A stretch of 64,000 nt of DNA from contig PLFX01000043.1 of the NCBI GenBank assembly GCA_003138355.1, positions 117,848-181,847 on the forward strand, in the 5' to 3' direction. A program made the translations under genes and the position numbers. The notes beneath the pieces are model-generated. The model was not told the DNA's origin. It searched no databases and saw only the letters and a program-made list of their open reading frames with translations. Origin of the DNA: Solirubrobacterales bacterium (GTDB taxonomy: Bacteria > Actinomycetota > Thermoleophilia > Solirubrobacterales > Solirubrobacteraceae). Below are positions 24,943 to 33,758 of this stretch, piece after piece. The stretch's first letter is position 1. Each line of letters begins with the position of its first letter.

Positions 24943-25515
24943 ATGCGCCAGCGGGATATTGGCGAGCGGGACGTTGGTGGCGGCGGCTACGTCGGCGAGG
25001 AACCTGTGCGGATGGTGACCTACGATCCCGCGTGGCCCGCGCGTTTCGACGAGGAGCGCACAGCGTTGACCTCTGCTATCGGTGACTGGGTTGTCGGCGG
25101 TATCCACCACGTGGGCAGCACGTCTGTTCCGGGTCTTGAGTCCAAGCCGGTGATCGACATCCTCGTCGGTGTTCAGGGTCTGGGGGCCTCGCGGCCTTGC
25201 TTTGATCGGCTGCGCGATCTCGGGTACGTGTACGCGCCGTATCGCAGTGACGAGATGCACTGGTTCTGCAAGCCGGATCCGAGTCGGCGCACGCACCACC
25301 TGCACCTGGTGCCGGTCGACTCGCCGCGGTTTCGCGAGGAACTCGCGTTTCGCGACTATCTGCGCGGTCACCGCGACGCCGCGGAGCGATACGGCGCGTT
25401 GAAGCGCGCGTTAGCGCAGGAGTTTCGCAACGACCGCGAGGCATACACAAACGCGAAGGCCGAATTCATCCAAGCGACCGTGACACGCGCCCTCGACGAG
25501 CTCGGCCGCGCCTGA
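24943..25515 (+). CDS. GrpB family (UPF0157) nucleotidyltransferase-like protein
   Basis: A 190-residue protein. Family motifs are VTYDPAWPARFDEERTAL, IHHVGSTSVPGLESKPVIDI (G-S-T-x-V-P-G-x-x-x-K-P-x-I-D-x, a nucleotidyltransferase-like core), THHLHLVPVDSPRFREELAF and RDYLRGHRDAAERYGALKR. The ATG at 24943 was chosen because the family core starts about 25 residues later; the frame is open further upstream but reads as noise. GrpB proteins resemble small nucleotidyltransferases; substrates are unclear. Confidence 0.92.
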   Translation: MRQRDIGERDVGGGGYVGEEPVRMVTYDPAWPARFDEERTALTSAIGDWVVGGIHHVGSTSVPGLESKPVIDILVGVQGLGASRPCFDRLRDLGYVYAPYRSDEMHWFCKPDPSRRTHHLHLVPVDSPRFREELAFRDYLRGHRDAAERYGALKRALAQEFRNDREAYTNAKAEFIQATVTRALDELGRA

Positions 25516-25690
25516 CTGACGCACGCGGCTCCGTTTCGCGCAACGGGCCGATGTCGCCGGGCTGGTGGCGCGTTGCCGGTCCCAGATTGCGCCAGCGGTG
25601 CTGGGGCGGCTGTCTTGTGGATTGCGCGATTGCTGCACGGCGGGCAGTGGCGGTGTGGCGGCGTGATGGTGGTTGGCGGTGGCGGGCGTG

Positions 25691-26722
25691 TTACTCGGTG
25701 GCGCCGGTGGCGGGTGAGCGTGCGGGCGTGATGCCGGGGACCAGCTCGCGGCTGAGTGTTGTGCCGGTTGCGGTCTGTTGGGTGACGATGATCTGGCCGG
25801 CTCGTTGGGGGAGCGTGAATGCGAACACTCCGTCGCGGACGAGGGCTAGCCGGCTTGGCGTGTCGGGTTTGCCGTTGCGGGCTGGCTGGATCCTTACGCG
25901 TGCTGCGCCGGTAATGGCGATGCCCATGTAGATCGTTGGTGTGCAGCGAGGGGTGTGGTGCGGTGTGTCGGGATAACAGGCGCTGGCCTGGCTGACGATG
26001 CCGGTGGGGAGCGTCGTGCCGGGGGCGACAGGGATGCCGGCGCCGGCCCCGCTTCCGTATCGTGGCGCGCCGTGCTGTCCGCTCGGAATCGTTTCGAGTG
26101 CGAGGGTTTGGACTCCGGGCCGTGTGCTGAGGTCGGTCTCGATCGTGTGAGCGACGGTCGCGCGGAGCTTCGCCGATGGCCTGGGTCGCAGTCTCGTGAG
26201 CGTTGCGAGTCGAGCGTTCTCGCACTGTGTGGGGCTGATCGCTTCGACGGGGTAGCGGCCCCGGTTGACGAACATGACGACCCGGATGCCGCCGGGGAAG
26301 CTGATTTCTCGGATCGTGTGCACGAGGATCGTGCCGCCCTGCTCTTCGGCGAGGCGCAGCGCGGCGGTGGATGGGGGCGCGTGCGGCACAGTGGCGAGTT
26401 GCGGGATCGTCGCGGTAATCCCGCGAGCGGGCGCCGCATCACTGAGCACGGCGTGCTGGAACGCAACGATCCGGCAAGCGGGCGTGTGCTTCGTCGCGTC
26501 AAGGACGCGGCCGAAGAGCTTCTGTGCGGCGCTCTCGCCAGGCCGGATCACGATCACCGTCGCAGCAGCAGCCGCCGCGAGCACGAGCGGTGCGAGCGCG
26601 AACACGAGCGCACGACGCGAGCGCCAGCGAGCGAACCCCAACCGCTCGCCCCTGTCTGCGGTGTTCCCAGCGCGACTGATCGCGTCGAGTAGTTGCTGTT
26701 CGAGCTGATCAAAACCACTCAT
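25691..26722 (-). CDS. Putative anti-sigma factor / single-span membrane protein
   Basis: A 343-residue protein. An N-terminal cytoplasmic part of about 37 residues (MSGFDQLEQQLLDAISRAGN) is followed by one membrane helix (ALVFALAPLVLAAAAAATVIVI) and a large extracytoplasmic domain. The ATG overlaps the stop of the ECF sigma gene by four bases (ATGA), the standard arrangement for a sigma/anti-sigma pair. There is no HxxxCxxC zinc motif, so it is not a ZAS-type anti-sigma. The role is inferred from topology and position only. Confidence 0.7.
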   Translation of the reverse strand: MSGFDQLEQQLLDAISRAGNTADRGERLGFARWRSRRALVFALAPLVLAAAAAATVIVIRPGESAAQKLFGRVLDATKHTPACRIVAFQHAVLSDAAPARGITATIPQLATVPHAPPSTAALRLAEEQGGTILVHTIREISFPGGIRVVMFVNRGRYPVEAISPTQCENARLATLTRLRPRPSAKLRATVAHTIETDLSTRPGVQTLALETIPSGQHGAPRYGSGAGAGIPVAPGTTLPTGIVSQASACYPDTPHHTPRCTPTIYMGIAITGAARVRIQPARNGKPDTPSRLALVRDGVFAFTLPQRAGQIIVTQQTATGTTLSRELVPGITPARSPATGATE

Positions 26723-27279
26723 GCCGTTTCCTCCAATCGCTTACGCAGGCGGCGCAGACCGCGGTGCACGCGCTGGCGCACGACAGCCTCAGAGCAGGAC
26801 AGCTCGCGCGCGATCGCCTCGTAGGGGCGCTCGTCCAGAACGCGCGCGCTAATCGCAGCCTGCTGCTCAGCGGACAACTCGCCCAGCAGCAACATCAGCC
26901 GCTCGCGATCGGCGAGTGACGCGAGATCGTCAACGCGCGCGAGATCCGCATCTTCGAGGATGACGCGCTCAAGACCGAGCCGTGTCCGCGCCGATGACTC
27001 GACGCGCGCGCGGCGCAGGCTGTCGGCCAGCTTGTGCTCAGCGATCGCAAACAGCCAGCCGGCGGCCGGACCGCGCTCGGGATCGAACCTGCCACATCCC
27101 GAGACAACGGCCGCAAACGTCTCCGCAGTCAGATCAAAGGCGACCTCCGGAACCCCAACGCGGCGCAAGTGAAACCCGACGACCTGCGGCAACCAGCGCC
27201 GATAGAACGCCTCGAACGCCGCCTGCTCACCACGCGCGGCCGCCATCAGCAACCGCCCATCATCAACCGCGTCGCTCAC
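26719..27279 (-). CDS. ECF-type RNA polymerase sigma factor
   Basis: A 186-residue sigma-70 family protein. Region 2 spans AFEAFYRRWLPQVVGFHLRR through DLTAETFAAVVSGCGRFDPE and GWLFAIAEHKLADSLRRARV. Region 4 is SAEQQAAISARVLDERPYEA followed by IARELSCSEAVVRQRVHRGL. The frame is open for another 93 codons upstream with Arg-rich noise; GTG 27279, preceded by GAAGGA at a good distance, gives the normal ECF length. The next gene overlaps its stop and is the probable anti-sigma factor. Target promoters are unknown. Confidence 0.9.
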   Translation of the reverse strand: MSDAVDDGRLLMAAARGEQAAFEAFYRRWLPQVVGFHLRRVGVPEVAFDLTAETFAAVVSGCGRFDPERGPAAGWLFAIAEHKLADSLRRARVESSARTRLGLERVILEDADLARVDDLASLADRERLMLLLGELSAEQQAAISARVLDERPYEAIARELSCSEAVVRQRVHRGLRRLRKRLEETA

Positions 27280-27585
27280 CACACCCAGTCCTTCGCACGC
27301 CGCGAGCTTCTGTGACAGCCTCGCACACGCCGGCCGCACCAACGCCCGGGGCGCCGTTGATCCGGCGCTGCTCTTCTGCTCGTGAGCACGCGCCTGGTCA
27401 CGGGCTTGGGCCTTCTCGCGGCGGCAGCGAGAGCGGCTGGGGTTGCTCAGCCGGCCGCCTAGGATGCCCCAGAGCAGCCAGTGACCGCGGCGGTCGCGGG
27501 AAAGCAAGCGAGACCCTGCCTCCGAGACGCGGACATGCCTATGCTCAGAACCACGCACGAACGTGTTGCCGTGACTGAGCTCCAG
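27280..27585. other. Gene-free stretch between the sigma factor and a secreted protein
   Basis: About 306 bases with no supportable gene. Reading frames here are Arg-rich and lack ribosome binding sites. It should contain the sigma-factor promoter reading leftward. No obvious palindrome or terminator with a T tract was seen. Confidence 0.5.
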
Positions 27586-28122
27586 TCAATGGATGTAGTA
27601 GATCAGTGCGTGTCCGCGACGGTCGAGCAGGAAGACCTGTGAGACGCAGTCGCCGCAACGCGGGGGGTGTGTCTGGCGTGGGCCGACGCCAACGAGGAGC
27701 GACTTCGAGACGAGCGCCTGTCCGCAAGAGAAGCGGACGATGACCGCGTAGTCGCTGCGCGACGCGAGCTCGGAGCCGTAGATCGCCGTCACCTCACTGG
27801 TTGCTCCGGTGCTAGAGGTGCGTTTGCTCCACACATGGCGCGCCTGTGGCCACCAGGCGCGATCGGAGTTGCGCAGGTCTGTCGCTTCACTGATGAGCAG
27901 GTAGCTTCGCGCGATCTTGACCGCGCTGACCTGTCCGGCGGTTGTGAACGCTTGCAAGCCCGCGGGGTTTGGGCAGGTCGCGAGCGCGCCGCCGCGCGAG
28001 TGCACCGGTGCGGGATAGATCGACGGCGGAAACGATCCGGAGGCATCAGCGACGGTCCCCCCGAACGCTGCGGCCGCCACGGCTAACCCAACGGCCGAGA
28101 CTCGCCGCAACACGGTACGCAT
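27586..28122 (-). CDS. Secreted hypothetical protein, 178 aa
   Basis: ATG 28122 gives a signal peptide (MRTVLRRVSAVGLAVAAAAF, cleavage near VADASG). The mature protein contains LATCPNPAGLQAFTTAGQVS, then RYGSELAS-like strands and VRFSCGQALVSKSLLVGVGP. Two pairs of cysteines (ATCPNP; FSCGQ; PRCGDCVS) suggest disulfides. It ends with FLLDRRGHALIYYIH. Related secreted proteins of unknown role are common in soil Actinobacteria. Longer upstream starts are rejected because they remove the signal peptide from the N-terminus. Confidence 0.75.
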   Translation of the reverse strand: MRTVLRRVSAVGLAVAAAAFGGTVADASGSFPPSIYPAPVHSRGGALATCPNPAGLQAFTTAGQVSAVKIARSYLLISEATDLRNSDRAWWPQARHVWSKRTSSTGATSEVTAIYGSELASRSDYAVIVRFSCGQALVSKSLLVGVGPRQTHPPRCGDCVSQVFLLDRRGHALIYYIH

Positions 28123-28333
28123 CGTGCAGCCAACGCTACGCCGCGCGGCGCATCGGCACAACACGCCGTGAGAAGGGATGCGGCTCCCAAGGCGCCCGTG
28201 CGAAGGACGCTGACGATCGCCATTCGCGCAAGGGAGCCACGCGATGCCGCGACGCGGAGGCTGCTGCTCCCGCAAATTGCGACAGCGACCTAGCCGCGAT
28301 AATTCAAATGTCCCTGCGTCGATGGAGGAGCCT

Positions 28334-29299
28334 ATGAGGGCGATTGTCAACACCAACTATGGCGCGCCTGACGTTCTGGAGCTCCGGGAGATCGACAAGC
28401 CGCTCCCTGATAGCGGCGACGTGCTCGTGCGAGTGAAGGCGGCGTCCGTCAACGCCCTCGACTGGCATTTCATGAGGGGTCTGCCGTACGTTCTTCGCGC
28501 AGCGGGCGGTGGCATGCTCAAACCCAAAGCGACCGTGCGCGGCGTTGACGTTGCCGGCCTGGTTGAGGCTGTTGGTGCCGAGGCGACCGGGTTTCAAGTT
28601 GGCGAGGAGGTGTTCGGCGGGCTGGCGGGCGCCTTCGCGGAGTATGCGTGTGGCTCGCAGGAGAAGCTCGTCCGCAAGCCGGTCGGGCTCACCTTCGCGC
28701 AGGCTGCGGCTGTCCCGATCGCGGGCTGCACCGCCCTCCAGGCGCTGCGCGATCAAGGGCAGCTCCAGTCGGGGCAAAGGGTTCTGATCAATGGCGCCGC
28801 CGGTGGGGTAGGCACCTTCGCCGTGCAGATAGCCAAGGCATTCGCCGCGGAAGTGACCGGCGTGTGCAATACCGGGAACATCGAGCTAGTGCGTTCGCTC
28901 GGCGCTGACCACGTGATCGACTACACCGCGGACGACTTCACAAAGGGCCTGCGATATGACCTGATCATTGACTGCGTTGGCAACCACCGGTTGGGCGACC
29001 TGCGGCGAGCGCTCACCGCGACCGGAACGCTGGTCATGGTCGGTGGAGACACCGGCAACTGGCTCGGCCCGCTGATCCGTCCGCTCCAAGGCCTCGTGCT
29101 ATCGCGATTCATCAAACAACGGCTGCGGTTCTTTATCGCAAACATCAACACGGCCGACCTAGTCGCACTCAGCGAGCTAGTCGACGACGGAAAGCTCACG
29201 CCGGTCATCGACCGGACGTACCCCCTGAACGAGACGCCGGAGGCGATCCGATACCTCGAAACGAGGCACGCCCGAGGCAAGACCGTCATCACCATGTAG
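28334..29299 (+). CDS. NAD(P)-dependent zinc-type alcohol dehydrogenase / quinone oxidoreductase (MDR family)
   Basis: A 321-residue medium-chain reductase with a strong GGAGGAG site before ATG 28334. The catalytic domain begins MRAIVNTNYGAPDVLELREI, and RGVDVAGLVEAVGAEATGFQ is the G-x-D-x-x-G segment. The cofactor fold shows VLINGAAGGVGTFAVQIAKA (AxxGGVG, NADPH-binding) and LVRSLGADHVIDYTADDF. Zinc-ligand cysteines of true alcohol dehydrogenases are absent, so a zinc-free quinone oxidoreductase or enoyl reductase-like enzyme is more likely. No operon partner. Confidence 0.92.
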   Translation: MRAIVNTNYGAPDVLELREIDKPLPDSGDVLVRVKAASVNALDWHFMRGLPYVLRAAGGGMLKPKATVRGVDVAGLVEAVGAEATGFQVGEEVFGGLAGAFAEYACGSQEKLVRKPVGLTFAQAAAVPIAGCTALQALRDQGQLQSGQRVLINGAAGGVGTFAVQIAKAFAAEVTGVCNTGNIELVRSLGADHVIDYTADDFTKGLRYDLIIDCVGNHRLGDLRRALTATGTLVMVGGDTGNWLGPLIRPLQGLVLSRFIKQRLRFFIANINTADLVALSELVDDGKLTPVIDRTYPLNETPEAIRYLETRHARGKTVITM

Positions 29300-29397
29300 A
29301 ACCTCGCCCGAGGCGCCCATGTGATCGCGTAGGCGCCGGGTTGTCGGAGCTCGCGCTGAGGGACGGCCGCGGGCCAGGCGCGTGTCGTGGCTGCTTT

Positions 29398-29841
29398 TCA
29401 GAACGCGGCGTACGAGCGCTTCGTAATCGTGAAGCCGTGATGCTCACCGTTCACACAGCGAACGGATCGCGTGTTGATCGTGCAGGTCACGTTGACCGTG
29501 CCGAGCTGCCACTTCGTTCCTGCCCGTAGCTTCACAGGGTTGCCCGTCCCAGCGAAAGTGTCCTGGCTCGTCCGGGCGAGGACCGCACGGCCGGACGACG
29601 CGAGAAACACGAAGCCGGGATCCCCATCGGCAGGTCCCTCGTTCTTGGGGGCTGGAATGCGAATGTCGCTACAGATCAGCTCGCTCGCAGGCTTACCCGG
29701 CGCGTGGATCGCTGCGCCACACGAAACGTTCCCGTCCAGTGCGGTCCAGAGCTCAACTTTCGAAGCCGACGCTGCAAACACGGGCACAGCCAGACAGCAG
29801 ACGAGCACGACAGTCAGAAGGCCCAAGCGCCGCACCGCCAC
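29398..29841 (-). CDS. Secreted DUF6636-like protein
   Basis: A 147-residue protein with a signal peptide (MAVRRLGLLTVVLVCCLAVP, AxA site near VFAASA). The mature part has the DUF6636-like pattern: DGNVSCGAAI, SELICSDIRIPAPKNEG, LRAGTKWQLGTVNVTCTINT and VRCVNGEHHGFTITKRSYAA. Conserved cysteines probably form disulfides. These small exported proteins are frequent in Actinobacteria; their function is not known. Confidence 0.8.
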   Translation of the reverse strand: MAVRRLGLLTVVLVCCLAVPVFAASASKVELWTALDGNVSCGAAIHAPGKPASELICSDIRIPAPKNEGPADGDPGFVFLASSGRAVLARTSQDTFAGTGNPVKLRAGTKWQLGTVNVTCTINTRSVRCVNGEHHGFTITKRSYAAF

Positions 29842-30127
29842 ATCATTCCACCCGAGACGAGGCCAAACTCGCGGTAGCGCCCAGGCCGAAGCTCCCGACG
29901 TGATCGCTGTTCGCGCTCAGCGACAACGCAACCCTCGTTCGCGCTCGCGGCTCCTTTCGGAGTTTGCGACTGTCTGGTTGGCGCGCAGTCTGGATCGGAA
30001 GGCTGATGGTCGCCGCTTCGCTCGTTGGCTGTGTCCGCACGATCTCGGGTACGGTCGCCGGTGTGGTCGACGAGCGCGATCGGCGCTGCCGCGGTGAGGG
30101 TGTTCGCCACCTCGCCACCTCGGCACG

Positions 30128-30973
30128 ATGATCGCGCTACTCGGCGGACTGGGCGCCGCGCTGTGCTGGACTGTCTCGGCGCTGTGCGCCACAGCGGCGA
30201 GCCGCTCGATCGGCTCCGCCTCGACGCTCGCGTGGGTGATGGGCCTCGGCCTTATCCTGATCGCGCTACCGACCGCGCTGCTTGCGCCGCTGTCCCAGCT
30301 CACGCCGAGCACCGTGGGGCTGATAGCGCTCGCTGGAGGCACCAACGTCATTGGTCTGCGGATCGAGTATGTGGCCTTTCGCCGGGGCAAGGTGGGAGTC
30401 ATCAGCGCGATCGCTTCTACCGAGGGCGTGATCGCTGCCGTGATCGCGGTGGCGTTCGGCGCACACCTCGCGGCGTGGACCGCAGTGCTGCTGCTCGCGA
30501 TCGCCGGCGGGGTCGTGCTCGCCGCGTGGCACCCAGACCCGAGCAACGAGTCTGCCGGCGGCGTCAGCGCAGCCGTGCTCGCGATCCCGGTGGCATTGCT
30601 CTTCGGGGTCAGCCTCTACGCCGTGGGTCGCGCGGGCAGCGAGCTGTCAGTCCTGTGGGTGCTGGTTCCAGCTCGCCTGTTCGGGACCGTCTTCATGATG
30701 GTGCCGTTGCGCTTGAGCAGCTCGCTGCGAATAACCCGACGCGCATTCCCGCTGGTCGCCGGTGCTGCCGCCGGAGAGGTTGTCGGGATTATCAGTTACG
30801 AGCTCGGCGCCCGTCACGGCCTGGCGGTGGCCGCCGTGCTCGCGTCGCAGTTCGCGGCGCTCGCAGCGCTCGGGGCGTTCCTGCTCTTTAGCGAACATCT
30901 GAGTCGCTTCCAGCTTGCCGGACTCGTCGTCATCGCCGCTGGCGTCGGTCTGCTCGCCGCCGGTCAGACGTAG
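30128..30973 (+). CDS. EamA/DMT superfamily transporter
   Basis: A 281-residue protein of ten predicted membrane helices arranged as two EamA-like halves. The first starts IALLGGLGAALCWTVSALCA; the junction is RIEYVAFRRGKVGVISAIAS and TEGVIAAVIAVAFGA; the second half ends SQFAALAALGAFLLFSEHLS and LVVIAAGVGLLAAGQ. The E near the end of the penultimate helix and the repeated topology are typical of drug/metabolite exporters. Substrate unknown. Its last 10 bases overlap the small convergent gene. Confidence 0.9.
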   Translation: MIALLGGLGAALCWTVSALCATAASRSIGSASTLAWVMGLGLILIALPTALLAPLSQLTPSTVGLIALAGGTNVIGLRIEYVAFRRGKVGVISAIASTEGVIAAVIAVAFGAHLAAWTAVLLLAIAGGVVLAAWHPDPSNESAGGVSAAVLAIPVALLFGVSLYAVGRAGSELSVLWVLVPARLFGTVFMMVPLRLSSSLRITRRAFPLVAGAAAGEVVGIISYELGARHGLAVAAVLASQFAALAALGAFLLFSEHLSRFQLAGLVVIAAGVGLLAAGQT

Positions 30974-31161
30974 CGGGACGGCGGAAGCGTGGGACCGACA
31001 CCTGCGGAGCGGCAGATCCTGCTTTCGACGCTAACGATGATCCGCAGCGCTGCAACCGCGGTGCCGCGGTGCCGCTCGACGTAGCGCGGATCGATTGCCA
31101 AGAGCTCGTGGTCGAAATCGCCGGGCTCGGGCACAGCGGTGGTCCAAGGTGACTCGCTCAT
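30964..31161 (-). CDS. Possible small protein, 65 aa
   Basis: A 65-residue frame (MSESPWTTAVPEPGDFDHEL, LAIDPRYVERHRGTAVAALR) with protein-like composition but a weak ribosome binding site. It overlaps the end of the EamA gene by 10 bases, tail to tail. It could be a genuine small cytoplasmic protein or noise. Confidence 0.35.
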   Translation of the reverse strand: MSESPWTTAVPEPGDFDHELLAIDPRYVERHRGTAVAALRIIVSVESRICRSAGVGPTLPPSRYV

Positions 31162-31328
31162 TTGCTCGCTAGGAGTCGACGTTCGGGCTCCGTCGCGGTG
31201 CGCGGGTGGGGGACGCGTTTGAGCTGAGACCAGAGGGCCGGCTCGTCGTGTGACGTTGATCTAACGGCCGGTCCGTAAGTTGCAAAGCGCAGTCGCTCTA
31301 GCCCGACGTTCGATTGAAAGGTGTGGTC

Positions 31329-31892
31329 ATGTCGACGATTTGGAAGGTTGCGGAGGACGTGAGTCGCAATCGTGTTCGCCGGCACCGCAGCACCGCCCTG
31401 CCGCGTCGCGTGGTTGCTCTGGCGGCCGTTCTCAGCGTTGCCGCCGTGGTGCCGGCATACGCCTCGACGCGGGACTACAGCGGGTCAGTCGCCGGGGGCG
31501 GGACGATCACGCTCAAAGCGACGTTCAAGGACGGCAAGGCGACGAAAGTGAAGATCACCTGGAGCGACGTGCCGACGACGTGCGACGGCTCGGAGATCTA
31601 CTCGAGCACGACGTCGGGGACGATCAGCGGTCCGGTGGTGCACGAAGGCGCTGCCGCGCCAGAGCGTTCGTTCTACCCGAAGCACGCGGGCTTTTCCGGC
31701 AGTGACATCGTGTGGGGTGTGTCCGGGCGCTTCAACAAGTCCTATAGCAGCGCGAAGGGCTTCTTCACATGGCAAGACATCGAGGCGGAGCCAGCGCAGA
31801 TCACGAACCCGACGGGAATCAAGGCCACTTGCAACCTCGTGCAAGCCGGCAACCCCGTGACCCTGCAGAACTTCGCGGTCACCGCGAGCTGA
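31329..31892 (+). CDS. Secreted hypothetical protein, 187 aa
   Basis: ATG 31329, preceded by GAAAGGTG, gives a long basic N-terminus, a signal peptide core (VVALAAVLSVAAVVPAYAS) and a beta-rich mature region: STRDYSGSVAGGGTITLKAT, KVKITWSDVPTTCDGSEIYS, WGVSGRFNKSYSSAKGFFTW. The layout (G-x-x-x-G-x-I-x-L-x-x-x in the first strands, cysteine near TTCDG, late CNLVQAGN) recurs in secreted actinobacterial proteins of unknown function. An alternative TTG start at 31314 adds five residues. Confidence 0.75.
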   Translation: MSTIWKVAEDVSRNRVRRHRSTALPRRVVALAAVLSVAAVVPAYASTRDYSGSVAGGGTITLKATFKDGKATKVKITWSDVPTTCDGSEIYSSTTSGTISGPVVHEGAAAPERSFYPKHAGFSGSDIVWGVSGRFNKSYSSAKGFFTWQDIEAEPAQITNPTGIKATCNLVQAGNPVTLQNFAVTAS

Positions 31893-32193
31893 GGCTCTCG
31901 CCGGCCTCAGCATTGACGCCTTGTTCGAGGCCACCCGGGCTCCGCTGAGCCGCAAACTCTGAGGTAGCTGCGCTACGCGACGCGTTCGACATCACCGACG
32001 CTCGACTCGTCGCGCGCGGATACGCCGAGCAACTTCTCGACCCAACCTGAGAACGCGACACCAACGCCGTCACCGCAGCTGCCTATCGCGCTCAGCAGCA
32101 GGCGAGGGGGCCGCCGTTGGTGGCTGCTCTCGTATTTTGCGACTGCGGCCGAGGGATGCGACTGCGTGTTTGGGTCCGCTAGCGTTGTCTAGT
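31893..32193. other. Gene-free stretch before the DnaJ-like gene
   Basis: About 300 bases. One short plus-strand open stretch at about 31950-32050 codes for about 33 protein-like residues (RDAFDITDARLVARGYAEQL) between two stops, possibly the tail of a lost gene, but I cannot name it. No RNA gene or repeat was recognised. Confidence 0.4.
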
Positions 32194-32688
32194 GTGCGTG
32201 CCGGGCTTGATCCCTATGACGTTCTCGGGGTGGCGAAAGACGCGGATCAAGCGGCAATCCATGACGCCTACCGGACTGCGGTGAGGCGAGCTCATCCCGA
32301 CGCGGGTGGCAGCGCCGCCGCGTTCGAGGCGGTGCAGGAAGCCTACGAGTTGCTGGGCGATCCAGCGAGACGGCGTGCCTGGGACGCCCAACGGAGTCGC
32401 CCGCGCCCGCGTGTGACCCCTGGCAACCGGGCGGCGACGTATCGAGGCTCGGGTGTTGGCTCGGGCTCCGCGGGCAGTTCTATGGAGGACCTGCTGGCCG
32501 AGTCGCGACGTTTGGAGGATGAGGCCCGTCGGCTTGCCGGACTGCCCCCTCGCTATGGTCCGTCCTCGCCGTCGAGCGAGCCTGACGACAGCGTGGCCGC
32601 GATTGTGCGTGACGCGGGACAGCAGTTGCGGGATGTCGCCGCCGGGGGCGCCCGCGAGCTTCGCCGTCGCATCCGACGCGTGCTCTAG
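32194..32688 (+). CDS. J-domain (DnaJ-like) protein, 164 aa
   Basis: GTG 32194 gives a protein that starts with a J domain: LDPYDVLGVAKDADQAAIHD, then AYRTAVRRAHPDAGGSAAAF with the HPD motif needed to stimulate DnaK, and EAVQEAYELLGDPARRRAWD. The rest is a low-complexity Gly/Arg/Ser linker followed by a charged helical tail, without the zinc-finger and substrate-binding domains of true DnaJ. It is thus a class C J-protein that could recruit DnaK to a specific client. The frame extends upstream of the GTG but that part has no protein-like character. Confidence 0.87.
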   Translation: MRAGLDPYDVLGVAKDADQAAIHDAYRTAVRRAHPDAGGSAAAFEAVQEAYELLGDPARRRAWDAQRSRPRPRVTPGNRAATYRGSGVGSGSAGSSMEDLLAESRRLEDEARRLAGLPPRYGPSSPSSEPDDSVAAIVRDAGQQLRDVAAGGARELRRRIRRVL

Positions 32689-32946
32689 CGAGGGATCGCG
32701 ACCATGACCGGTGCGGCGCTGTTTCGTGTGGTCCGCTTACGCGAGCGGTCTCGTCGGCGCCGTTTCGCGAGGTTTGCGCTGCTGGCGTGCGTCGCCGCGT
32801 GGTGACACCACGCGGCCCTGCGCTCAGCGCTGGCTACCGAGAAGCACGGCCGCCAGGACCACTACGGCAAGCGGCAGGCTACCGACCAACTGGACCGTGA
32901 GCGTGGCGTTATCAGGTACACGGAGCCACGCCGCGAGTCGCCGACG

Positions 32947-33135
32947 CTAGGCCACCGGTCGTGCGCGCAAAGCAGCCAGGATGTCCGTGCGACCGTTTCG
33001 GTACACCGCAAGAGTCTCTGCCGCGACACGGTCGGATTCGATCCCATCCTTCACAACCACATCGCCACAGACGATCCGCCAAAACGAGCTCCCGGTTCTG
33101 TCGCAGTAGCGCTCCGCGGTCGGTTCGGTGCTCAT
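32947..33135 (-). CDS. Small hypothetical protein, 62 aa
   Basis: A 62-residue protein with an excellent ribosome binding site (cggaggaatac) just before ATG 33135. Sequence MSTEPTAERYCDRTGSSFWR, then IVCGDVVVKDGIESDRVAAE and TLAVYRNGRTDILAALRARP. It contains two cysteines and a predicted C-terminal helix. No family is recognised. It overlaps, in another frame of the same strand, the tail of the decayed McrA-like gene. Confidence 0.65.
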   Translation of the reverse strand: MSTEPTAERYCDRTGSSFWRIVCGDVVVKDGIESDRVAAETLAVYRNGRTDILAALRARPVA

Positions 33136-33180
33136 GTATTCCTCCGGGTTCGGTTGTCCCGTGCGGCGGAAGACTACTTT

Positions 33181-33514
33181 CGGCGGTGACGCCTCGTCCG
33201 CGTTCGCTCAGGGCCTCGCGGCTGTGAGCCGGCGGGACCTTGGTAAAGAGGTGGATATCGCGACCGTCGCTTGCGTGGTCGCGTACTGCGCGGTTCCCGC
33301 GCACGAACTCCATGTCGCCTGACTGCCCTTCGCCGTAGTAGACGAAGGTGCCGTCCTCGAGCTGTTCATCGTCGTAGCCGTAGCCAAGCCCGGCCTCGCC
33401 CGTTATCAGCAGGATGAGCGGATGGCCTGCAGGCGTGACAATGCCGCCCTGCTGCTGGCCGCCGAACTCTGCGTGCAGATCGCGGCGACGGTAAACCTTG
33501 CCCGGCTCGAACAC
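33181..33514 (-). pseudogene. Truncated ScoMcrA-like sulfur/5mC-recognition domain of an HNH endonuclease
   Basis: From GTG 33514 the frame reads VFEPGKVYRRRDLHAEFGGQ, QQGGIVTPAGHPLILLITGE, YYGEGQSGDMEFVRGNRAVR and DHASDGRDIHLF. This is the N-terminal domain of McrA-like HNH endonucleases (PGxxYxRRxLHxxFGGQQQGGI ... YTGEGQxGDMxFxRGNRAI). After HLF the sequence loses all similarity and the C-terminal HNH nuclease is missing. The frame then runs on as noise across the small gene at 32947. A decayed restriction gene is the best reading; a recognition-only protein is less likely. Confidence 0.75.
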
Positions 33515-33758
33515 GGGCTGAGTGTGACAGGGGTACGTCGTAGATGTGGGTCTGCGGCGCACTCCGCCGTGTCCGGAGACGGCCTGAGCGGGCGGCGGAG
33601 GCACGCGGCGCAGGGACGCGCGCAGCGCCCCCGCGCCGCGCGCCCCGCCGCCCGCACTGCCCCATCACCGCCATGCGGGAGCGCGCACGCCACCGCAGCG
33701 TGCGAAGCGAGGTTGTCGCCTATGAGACGCGCGACCACGCAGTCGCCCGGGCGATCGT

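Noticed and set aside
29842-30127. Possible small genes between the DUF6636-like and EamA genes
   Set aside because: Frames are Arg-rich with no ribosome binding site or recognisable motif; I treat the 286 bases as intergenic.
31158-31385. 75-residue minus-strand frame
   Set aside because: Antisense to the start of the secreted-protein gene at 31329, with no ribosome site; the plus-strand gene has a signal peptide.
32704-32805. 33-residue Arg-rich frame after the J-domain gene
   Set aside because: Too short, no family, and no conserved context; cannot be distinguished from noise.
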